Below are positions 1 to 5,874 of a stretch of DNA of 13,858 nt, in pieces (the stretch's first letter is position 1; each line of letters opens with the position of its first letter). The position numbers were made by a program, and so were the translations under genes. The notes under the pieces were generated by a model, which worked only from the letters and a program-made list of their open reading frames with translations, was not told the origin of the DNA and did no database searches. Origin of the DNA: Clostridiales bacterium (lineage in GTDB: Bacteria; Bacillota; Clostridia; Lutisporales; Lutisporaceae); the NCBI GenBank assembly GCA_012842725.1, contig DUSG01000054.1, positions 1 to 13,858 on the forward strand, written 5' to 3'.

Positions 1-440
1 GGATAACCTACGGCAACAACTGCAACCGGTACTATATGTTCAGGCAAACCCAAAAGTTCTGTAATCTTTTCCATATATTCTTTCCTGGGATATACGCCGC
101 ACCAGCAGGTTCCCAGACCCATAGATTCAGCCATCAACAGTATATTCTGTATTGCTGCTGACATATCCTGAATCCAGAAAACTCCATCGTATTTCAAATT
201 GCTCATATCACAGCATGGAACAATTGCTACAGGTGCTTCCAGCACCATCTGGGTATAGGGATGGAATTTTGGAATTTCATCAAGAATAGCCCTGTCTTTT
301 ATCACAACAAAATGCCAAGGCTGCTCATTTCCTGCTGAAGGAGCATACATGGCCGCTCTCAGCAGTTCGTTTATTTGTTCGTCTGTAACAGGTTTATTTT
401 CATACTTTCTTATGCTTCTCCTGGTGAATATTTCTTTCAT
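1..440 (-). CDS. Nitroreductase family protein (3' end outside window)
   Basis: This encodes an FMN-dependent nitroreductase-fold oxidoreductase, a family that reduces nitro groups, quinones or flavins with NAD(P)H in the cytoplasm. About 146 residues are visible. They include the N-terminal FMN phosphate-binding motif RRSIRKY (residues 7-13), the APSAGNEQPWHF segment (about 34-45), a Q-D-x-S-A-A-x-Q-N helix and the GLGTCW segment (about 115-120). Relatives are near 165-175 residues, so only about 20-30 C-terminal residues should lie beyond the left edge. The ATG at 438-440 is preceded by an AGGAGAGG ribosome binding site. The gene starts 40 bases after the sirtuin stop on the same strand with no obvious terminator between, so the two are probably cotranscribed. 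The family is clear; the physiological substrate cannot be told from sequence. Confidence 0.93.
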   Translation of the reverse strand, partial: MKEIFTRRSIRKYENKPVTDEQINELLRAAMYAPSAGNEQPWHFVVIKDRAILDEIPKFHPYTQMVLEAPVAIVPCCDMSNLKYDGVFWIQDMSAAIQNILLMAESMGLGTCWCGVYPRKEYMEKITELLGLPEHIVPVAVVAVGY

Positions 441-480
441 GTTTTCTCACTACCTCTCCTTTTTTATTTATTTTTGTTAT

Positions 481-1089
481 TTAATGAGCTTTATCAAGCT
501 TCTTTTTTAAATATTCAGGAACCAGGTGTTCCGCATCCATGTTTATGGTGGTTACAGGAATGCCTGATCTCTGAGCGGCACCTACCATCATAGTTGCCGT
601 GGAAGTGTAAAAAGAAGTACCTACTACCAGCAATTCATCGGCAGAGCAGATAACCTCTATTGCTTCAAAATACCTGGGGATGTTCTCCCCATATAATACG
701 ATGTTAGGCTTAAGAAGGCCGTTGCATTCATCGCAGCGCAAAGACTCTTTGGTATATGAGAAATCAAAATGTTTATGGCATTTCATGCAGAATACATAGT
801 CAAAATTGCCGTGTACCTCAACTACATGCTTGCTGCCGGCCCTTTTATGAAGCCCGTCAATATTCATTGTCACCACGGGAATATCGTATTGCGCCAAAGC
901 TATGTGGGCAGGATTGGGTGAAGCTTTATCAATATTGGTTTTCATCATGTGCAGTACATCATAAAAATCCTTCGTATTGCTGAGAAAATAATCAATACTC
1001 AGCTTCTCCCTTATTCCCTCCATGTCCTGAAATGTCGGTATTCCGCTCGCCTTAGAAATGCCGGCACCGGTGAAGGCTACAATTTTCAA
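481..1089 (-). CDS. Sir2-family NAD-dependent protein deacetylase (short, divergent)
   Basis: This is a sirtuin, a family that removes acyl groups from lysine using NAD+ and releases nicotinamide and O-acyl-ADP-ribose. Visible motifs are GAGISKASGIP (8-18), TMNIDGLH (74-81), the HG pair with catalytic His93, two CxxC zinc pairs (Cys101/104 and Cys119/122), KPNIVLYGE (127-135) and GTS (157-159). It has 202 residues, against about 235-250 for typical bacterial sirtuins; the helical insert after residue 20 is shortened. Two usually conserved positions differ: the Arg after GIPxF is Gln21, and the Gln of TQNIDG is Met75. The start is TTG, chosen because AAGGAGGG lies 8 bases upstream. It is first in a pair with the nitroreductase and diverges from the aspartate kinase. 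The family assignment is secure. Whether it deacetylates, removes other acyl groups or ADP-ribosylates is open. Confidence 0.93.
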   Translation of the reverse strand: MKIVAFTGAGISKASGIPTFQDMEGIREKLSIDYFLSNTKDFYDVLHMMKTNIDKASPNPAHIALAQYDIPVVTMNIDGLHKRAGSKHVVEVHGNFDYVFCMKCHKHFDFSYTKESLRCDECNGLLKPNIVLYGENIPRYFEAIEVICSADELLVVGTSFYTSTATMMVGAAQRSGIPVTTINMDAEHLVPEYLKKKLDKAH

Positions 1090-1092
1090 TAC

Positions 1093-1116
1093 GGGTCCCT
1101 CCTTTCTTCCAGACCC
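1093..1116 (-). promoter_or_regulatory. Leader hairpin enclosing the sirtuin ribosome binding site
   Basis: In the minus-strand transcript GGGTC (1116-1112) can pair with GACCC (1097-1093). The loop of about 14 bases holds the AAGGAGG Shine-Dalgarno sequence of the sirtuin gene. A five-pair GC-rich stem this close to the TTG start could lower or modulate translation. This is inferred from complementarity only and may be coincidental. Confidence 0.3.
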
Positions 1117-1226
1117 CTTCCATATAATAACTATATCACATTTTTACCCAATTTAATATGCTTCATCTTCCAATATTTTTATTCTATGTATTGTGTCTAA
1201 AATTTTAAACACGAGTACGTTATAAG

Positions 1227-1255
1227 TTGACATATTGAAGTAATAATACTAGAAT
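1227..1255 (+). promoter_or_regulatory. SigA-type promoter of the aspartate kinase gene
   Basis: A perfect -35 TTGACA (1227-1232) is followed after 17 bases by TAGAAT (1250-1255), one mismatch from the -10 consensus. Transcription should begin near 1262, giving a leader of about 50 bases before the TTG start at 1314. That is too short for a lysine riboswitch or T-box. The rest of the 224-base divergent gap (1090-1313) is AT-rich. On the other strand it holds only weak -10-like sequences (TATAGT, TATTAT) for the sirtuin. Confidence 0.75.
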
Positions 1256-1313
1256 ATTGATTATGATTAAACAAAAACTGATATGCCTTATTTATGTAAA
1301 GGGGGAATCCAAA

Positions 1314-2627
1314 TTGAAAGATGTCATAGTGGCAAAGTTCGGCGGCAGTTCTTTGGCTGACAGTCAGCAGTTCATGAAAGTGAAGAAAATCATAGAATCC
1401 GACCCTAAGAGAAAGTATATAATACCTTCCGCTCCCGGCAAAAGGAATAAAAATGATCATAAGGTCACAGACCTTTTATATATGTGCCAGCAACTGGCGG
1501 CTCATAACCTTAATTTTGATGAAGTGTACAATATTGTTAAAAACAGGTATACGGAAATATGCGAAGGCCTAAATTTGAATTTTGATATACATGGGATTTT
1601 GGAAGATATTAAGGAAAAAATCCGTTTAGGTGCCTCCAGAGATTATGCCGCAAGCCGCGGAGAATATATAAACGGTCTCATTCTTTCACATTATCTTGGA
1701 TACGAATTCGTAGATGCTGTAGAACTGATATTGTTTGATAAAAACGGAAAATTTGATGCCAAGAATACCTATGAAAAAGTCCGTTCCAGGCTGGCAAATG
1801 TTTCATGTGCTGTAATTCCCGGTTTTTACGGAGTCATGCCCGACGGAGAAATAAAGACCTTTTCCAGAGGCGGCTCCGATATAACAGGTTCTATAATCGC
1901 CAGAGGTGTCTGGGCTCAGCTTTATGAGAACTGGACCGATGTATCCGGTTTCCTTATGGCAGACCCGAAAATAGTAAAGAATCCCAGACCTATAGAAAAA
2001 GTGACATATAAAGAGCTGAGGGAACTTTCTTACATGGGAGCCTCCGTATTGCATGAAGAAGCCATATTCCCTACAAAAGAAGCAGGGATTCCTATTGTAA
2101 TAAAAAACACCAATGCTCCTGACGATGCAGGTACCATGATACTGAGCGATATTTCTCCCGTAGAACACACCGGTACTATAACAGGAATAGCAGGAAAAAA
2201 GGATTTCACGGTCATATCCATAGAAAAAACCTTTATGAGCTCAGACAAGAGCTTTTTCCGAAAACTAATGACCATAATGGAGACCAATGATATTTCGGTA
2301 GAGCATATGCCTTCCAGCATTGATTCAATATCATTGATAGTACCTGCTTCTCAATTGAACTCCAAATTGGATAAAGTGGTGGAGGAAATAAGGATATACT
2401 GTGAACCGGATTCCATAATATGCTATCCTGATATGGCCCTTGTTGCTGTAGTTGGAAGAGGCATGATAAACACGAAGGGAATAGCTGCGAGAATATTTAC
2501 AGCACTGGCTAAAAACGGAGTAAACATCCGCATGATTACCCAGGGTTCCAGCGAGCTTAACATAATAGTGGGAATTGAAAACAAAGATTTTGAGAAGGCC
2601 ATAAAGGCAATTTATGAAGCCTTCTGA
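1314..2627 (+). CDS. Aspartate kinase (monofunctional, two ACT domains)
   Basis: This enzyme phosphorylates L-aspartate with ATP, the first step of lysine, methionine, threonine and diaminopimelate synthesis. The 437-residue product has the kinase nucleotide motif KFGGSS (8-13), SAPGKR, the SRGEY substrate segment, FYG followed by TFSRGGSDITG (near 184), WTDVSG (near 207), and LSYMGASVLHEEA. Two C-terminal ACT regions follow, roughly 296-365 and 374-437, which normally bind the feedback amino acid. Segments such as SAPGKR with VTDLL resemble Bacillus YclM (aspartokinase III), but the inhibitor cannot be read from sequence. An in-frame ATG-rich stretch lies 19 codons upstream. I chose the TTG at 1314 because AAAGGGGG lies 8 bases before it and the catalytic motif then sits at the normal distance from the N-terminus. 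The gene stands alone and converges on the OB-fold gene 10 bases downstream. Confidence 0.95.
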   Translation: MKDVIVAKFGGSSLADSQQFMKVKKIIESDPKRKYIIPSAPGKRNKNDHKVTDLLYMCQQLAAHNLNFDEVYNIVKNRYTEICEGLNLNFDIHGILEDIKEKIRLGASRDYAASRGEYINGLILSHYLGYEFVDAVELILFDKNGKFDAKNTYEKVRSRLANVSCAVIPGFYGVMPDGEIKTFSRGGSDITGSIIARGVWAQLYENWTDVSGFLMADPKIVKNPRPIEKVTYKELRELSYMGASVLHEEAIFPTKEAGIPIVIKNTNAPDDAGTMILSDISPVEHTGTITGIAGKKDFTVISIEKTFMSSDKSFFRKLMTIMETNDISVEHMPSSIDSISLIVPASQLNSKLDKVVEEIRIYCEPDSIICYPDMALVAVVGRGMINTKGIAARIFTALAKNGVNIRMITQGSSELNIIVGIENKDFEKAIKAIYEAF

Positions 2628-2637
2628 AGAGTTTAGG

Positions 2638-3390
2638 TTATGCTACAGAACCGGAGCTGTCCTTTCGCTCCGGTTTTCCGGTATTTTCACCGGTAGCGAT
2701 TACACCGGACACCGACACTTCATAGGCCGTCCTCTTCTGTGCCTCACCGGATTCAAGAATCTTGGTGTATTCTCTGCTCTCCAGTCTGCCTACCACAACC
2801 AGCCTGTCTCCTATTGGCAAGTTTGCTGTATAAGCTGCGTTTCTACTCCAAATCACCAGAGGTATGTAATCGGATTTGAAGTACTTTCTGTTAACCGCCA
2901 ATATGATGTCGGTTATCTCTTTACCGAAAGGCGTAAACCTGTGGACAGGCTTTTTGCAGATGTAGCCATCAAGCAAAACTGTGTTTTCAAAGGTAAAGTG
3001 CTGGCCGTCTTCCACCAGTTCAACTTCCCTGGCATGCACAACAAGCTCAAGCTTCAGCTTGCCTTCCTGGCTTATCTTGTTATAGGACCTGAATTGACCT
3101 ACCAGGGATATAACCTGACCTAAGGACAAACAACTCATGTCAAAAAACTTTTCAGATATAAGAACCGGAATGTTATCTTCCGCTCCGCTTCTTCTGGGTA
3201 CAGCTACAACAGTTTTGTAGAAGCTTTCTCCCAATACACTGTGGCTGTATTGGGGCAGAGCCTTTATTATGCCGCACAGCAGGACTATATTTTTGTGAAT
3301 GCCGCTGTCATATTCGATATTGTTGGCTACAGCATAAAAATAATCATATATCATCTTTCTTAAAACTTTAAAATCAATTCTCTTATTCAT
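2638..3390 (-). CDS. Double OB-fold protein resembling single-stranded DNA-binding protein
   Basis: The 250-residue product appears to contain two SSB/PriB-like OB folds in tandem. The first is about 33-125: a strand NIVLLCGII, later ISLVGQFRSYNK, then a LELVVHAREVEL strand. The second is about 136-232: NTVLLDGYI, a HRFTPFGKEITDIILAVNR segment, IPLVIWSRNA, then LVVVGRLESREY and YEVSVSGV. The second repeat keeps the typical SSB order of strands and the G-R-L-x-S-R-x-Y signature. An N-terminal helical part (1-30) precedes them. The C-terminus is hydrophilic (GKPERKDSSGSVA) and lacks the acidic DDDIPF-type tip that recruits partners in housekeeping SSB. It therefore probably binds DNA or RNA in a special role rather than replacing the main SSB. 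The ATG start has AAAGGGTG upstream. It is divergent from the WYL gene and convergent with the kinase. Confidence 0.8.
   Translation of the reverse strand: MNKRIDFKVLRKMIYDYFYAVANNIEYDSGIHKNIVLLCGIIKALPQYSHSVLGESFYKTVVAVPRRSGAEDNIPVLISEKFFDMSCLSLGQVISLVGQFRSYNKISQEGKLKLELVVHAREVELVEDGQHFTFENTVLLDGYICKKPVHRFTPFGKEITDIILAVNRKYFKSDYIPLVIWSRNAAYTANLPIGDRLVVVGRLESREYTKILESGEAQKRTAYEVSVSGVIATGENTGKPERKDSSGSVA
2649..2677 (+). terminator. Rho-independent terminator of the aspartate kinase gene
   Basis: AACCGGAGC (2649-2657) pairs perfectly with GCTCCGGTT (2667-2675) around a 9-base loop, and a short T run (2674-2677) follows on the plus strand. The hairpin lies inside the last codons of the convergent OB-fold gene, so that reading frame encodes the terminator of its neighbour. 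No T run follows on the minus strand. Confidence 0.7.
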
Positions 3391-3436
3391 TTACATACAC
3401 CCTTTCTTAAAATTTTTTCTCTGTGTTACGAGTTTA

Positions 3437-3442
3437 ATTATA
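3437..3442 (-). promoter_or_regulatory. Likely -10 element of the OB-fold gene
   Basis: A perfect TATAAT is read on the minus strand about 47 bases upstream of the ATG at 3390. No convincing -35 is found 16-18 bases before it, so this is a candidate only. It lies in the 160-base gap shared with the WYL gene. Confidence 0.35.
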
Positions 3443-3482
3443 GCTCCTCACAAAAACAATCTATCCCATTTTTCATGCAATA

Positions 3483-3509
3483 ATCGCGAAATAAAGGTTT
3501 TTTTGCGAT
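3483..3509. repeat. Imperfect inverted repeat in the OB-fold/WYL divergent gap
   Basis: ATCGC (3483-3487) and GCGAT (3505-3509) form the ends of a partly symmetrical A/T-rich element (GAAATAAA on one side, TTTTTTT on the other). It lies about 40 bases upstream of the WYL start and could be an operator for that regulator, since WYL regulators often control their own genes. Only the arms are seen; binding is inferred. Confidence 0.3.
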
Positions 3510-3550
3510 GACATAGAAATATAGATTTACATCAACGGGAGGTGCTAAAA

Positions 3551-4852
3551 ATGGCGGGAAATAGCAACAAATACGGTAAAAGCTTTAACTGCAGCGTAAA
3601 AGACTACAACAAGCTGAGAACCTTTCTCAGATATGCTTTTTTATACGGCTGCTACACTAAAGATGATTTTGTGGAAAGGTTTAATTACAGCTGCAGCTTG
3701 GTGGATAAGGACTACAGGAGATTGATAAATATTCTGGGTGATAAACATTTCAAGAAAAAAACTCCCAAACAGACCAGATTCAGAATGAATTACAGATATT
3801 ACAAAGATACGGAAAACTATCTGGTTAAATCCTATTACGCCAAATCTTCCACAAAACTTCAGCTGGCTTTATATTTTTTTATTCTTCAGGTACTGAACAG
3901 AAAAATGGATGTCAACGAAATTATGACAAAAATACCTGCCCTCTCAGAGGATTTCAACATAAAGACCTTAACCCGTCAGCTGGACAAAATGGCTGAATTG
4001 GATTTGATAGAAAAGATACAGTATAAAAAGAACGGAAAGCTGTATTATCAACCAAAGCCGAACTTCTTTTCGGCTTTTAGCGATGAGGAATTAAAATCTC
4101 TCAAATATGCAGTGGATTTTTTCTGCAACATTGAATTCCCCTCCGTGCCCGGCTATTATCTCAGCGACAGTATAAAACAATATATGAAGTATTACAGAAA
4201 AAGCAAAACTCCTGATATGAACCTGTTTCTATACAGATTCAAGAACTTTCATACCGTATTGGAGGAAGATATGGTCTGGAGGCTGCTTTGGTGCATAATC
4301 AACAATAAAAGCATAAAAATCAGGTATGCATCCCGCAACGGGATAACCCATAAAGTCATATCTCCGAGGAAAATTGTAATAGACGTATACTACGGCAGGT
4401 GGTATCTGGTAGCCGGTACCCAAACCCATCCTGTAAACATATACAGGATAGATAAGATAACAGACTTCAGCCTGATGTCTGAAGGTAAGGACACCCATGG
4501 CACCCATGGTCAAAATGACAAAGAATGCTTTAAACACAGCTGGTCCATAAGCCCCTTGAATGAAAAAGAAGGCTTGTCTGCAGTGAAAATAAAATTCAGC
4601 GTTGCTCCCCATCAGGATTTGTCCTTCCTGTTGGATAAAGTGAAGAGGGAAGGTAAATGGGGAACTATCAGCCAAATAGACGATAAAAGCTTTATATATA
4701 CGATACAGGTAAACGATGCTACAGAAATGAAACCCTGGATAAGGAGCTTCGGACATTACGCGGAAGTTCTGGAAAGCACCGGTATTGACCTAAGGAAAGA
4801 GCTGTCAGAGGAATGGAGTGAGATGCTTGAAAGCTACGGAACTATTTCTTAA
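3551..4852 (+). CDS. WYL-domain transcriptional regulator (first of a tandem pair)
   Basis: This 433-residue protein has the layout of a WYL regulator. Helical DNA-binding segments lie in the first part: a likely helix-turn-helix near residues 10-50, and a winged-helix-like part about 95-170 ending in a KIQYKKNGKLYYQPKPN wing. A WYL domain follows at about 240-312, with the eponymous G-R-W-Y-L at 282-286 and IYRIDKI after it, then a WCX-like C-terminal part at about 330-425. WYL domains are ligand-sensing Sm-like folds that control DNA binding. The ATG at 3551 is preferred over the GTG at 3542 because GGGAGGTG (3537-3544) ends 6 bases before it and overlaps the GTG. The 3' end overlaps the second WYL gene, so the two should be translated together. 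It faces the ATPase operon, which makes it a candidate regulator of that operon. Confidence 0.9.
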   Translation: MAGNSNKYGKSFNCSVKDYNKLRTFLRYAFLYGCYTKDDFVERFNYSCSLVDKDYRRLINILGDKHFKKKTPKQTRFRMNYRYYKDTENYLVKSYYAKSSTKLQLALYFFILQVLNRKMDVNEIMTKIPALSEDFNIKTLTRQLDKMAELDLIEKIQYKKNGKLYYQPKPNFFSAFSDEELKSLKYAVDFFCNIEFPSVPGYYLSDSIKQYMKYYRKSKTPDMNLFLYRFKNFHTVLEEDMVWRLLWCIINNKSIKIRYASRNGITHKVISPRKIVIDVYYGRWYLVAGTQTHPVNIYRIDKITDFSLMSEGKDTHGTHGQNDKECFKHSWSISPLNEKEGLSAVKIKFSVAPHQDLSFLLDKVKREGKWGTISQIDDKSFIYTIQVNDATEMKPWIRSFGHYAEVLESTGIDLRKELSEEWSEMLESYGTIS

Positions 4853-5861
4853 AGGCAAAAACAGAAACTACAGCTTAATACTTGAATTGATAAATACCCT
4901 TTACTTCGGTGACACCAAATCAGTCAGTCCGAAGGAAATAAACGATATGGTGGAAAAATACGGCATTCCTTCGGAGTTTAACCTGTCCCAATCACTGATG
5001 AATCAAAATGAACCATATAATCTTTACCTTCTGGGCAAAGGCCCAAAAGGTGACTACCATCTTTTTATCAACAGCTGCATCCCCGTACAGCCATATGGAA
5101 TAGAAAAGCAATGGCTTAAACATATAATCAAAAACCCTAAGATTAAACTGTTTTTGGAAGATGAAACCATAGCCAAGATTGAAAATCTCCTTGCAGATAC
5201 AGATGATATTATATCGGGAGATACCATGGTCATCAACAGACTTTGCAGACAGCTTGATATAATCGATGAAGGTTTAAGGCACAATTTTAGGCTTATTGCA
5301 AAGGCCATAGCAGAAGATAAAGGCATAGAATATTCTTACATCACCAAAAATAAAACATTGCTGAAGAACCGAAGAAGCATACCGTTCAAGCTGGAATACT
5401 CCATGAAGGAAGATCAGTTTTATCTTATTTCCTATTCCCTGGATGACAACAGACCCATAAAAAGCCTTATAACGGGATTCAGAGACATAAAGTTGGTAGA
5501 ATTGAAAGACGAACAAAAAATATCAAGGGAAGACATTGAAAAATCCATAGAAAAAAAGAAAGCTTCACAGCCTATCGTCATAAAAATCAATAATATAAAC
5601 AATGCTCTTGAAAGAGCCCTTTTTCAGTTCTCCTGTTTTGAAAGGGAAGTGAATTATGACACCGAAGATGAAAACATATATTATCTTTCCATATTCTATT
5701 ATGAATTTGAAAAAGAAGAAGTCCTATCCCGTATTTTTTCCCTGGGCAGACATGCGGTTATCATCAGTCCCGAAGAAATCAAATCTGAAATGATAGAAAG
5801 GCTGAAGATTCTAAAGGACAAGTACATACCTCACAATGGAAACGATAAAGGCGGAGAATAA
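4818..5861 (+). CDS. WYL-domain protein (second of a tandem pair)
   Basis: This 347-residue protein is the partner of the preceding WYL gene. A helical N-terminal part (about 15-100) is followed by a WYL-like region at about 155-235. Its core F-Y-L-I-S-Y (near 200) replaces W-Y-L, followed by SLITGFRDIKLVEL. A WCX-like C-terminal part (about 250-335) ends near the stop. The N-terminal part has no clear helix-turn-helix, so it may act through the first protein, for example as a heterodimer. The start is uncertain: GTG at 4818 has AGAGG 6 bases upstream, while TTG at 4827 has GGAG 8 bases upstream. Either start overlaps the previous gene by 26-35 bases, which implies translational coupling. The stop codon lies in the loop of the downstream hairpin. 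Confidence 0.85.
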   Translation: MRCLKATELFLKGKNRNYSLILELINTLYFGDTKSVSPKEINDMVEKYGIPSEFNLSQSLMNQNEPYNLYLLGKGPKGDYHLFINSCIPVQPYGIEKQWLKHIIKNPKIKLFLEDETIAKIENLLADTDDIISGDTMVINRLCRQLDIIDEGLRHNFRLIAKAIAEDKGIEYSYITKNKTLLKNRRSIPFKLEYSMKEDQFYLISYSLDDNRPIKSLITGFRDIKLVELKDEQKISREDIEKSIEKKKASQPIVIKINNINNALERALFQFSCFEREVNYDTEDENIYYLSIFYYEFEKEEVLSRIFSLGRHAVIISPEEIKSEMIERLKILKDKYIPHNGNDKGGE

Positions 5862-5871
5862 TATCTCCGCC
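5850..5871. terminator. Hairpin terminator between convergent WYL and ATPase operons
   Basis: GGCGGAGA (5850-5857) and TCTCCGCC (5864-5871) form a perfect 8-bp stem with a 6-base loop. It overlaps the end of the second WYL gene and lies just outside the stop of the HEPN gene. On the minus strand it is followed by TTTATCGTTT, on the plus strand by CTATCATTT. Both are only moderately T-rich, so it probably serves both directions with imperfect efficiency. Confidence 0.6.
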
Positions 5872-5874
5872 CTA

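Noticed and set aside
481..1089. The sirtuin as a Sir2-type NADase effector of the defence module
   Set aside because: It is a compact zinc-containing sirtuin, paired with a nitroreductase and separated from the ATPase operon by the aspartate kinase and OB-fold genes. It looks like an ordinary protein deacylase.
1090..1313. Lysine riboswitch or T-box upstream of the aspartate kinase
   Set aside because: The promoter at 1227-1255 leaves only about 50 bases of leader with no suitable helices or terminator.
4229..4756. A 175-codon open frame on the minus strand opposite the first WYL gene
   Set aside because: It is a shadow of the WYL frame with no ribosome binding site and an unlikely composition. 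The WYL motifs fix the coding strand.
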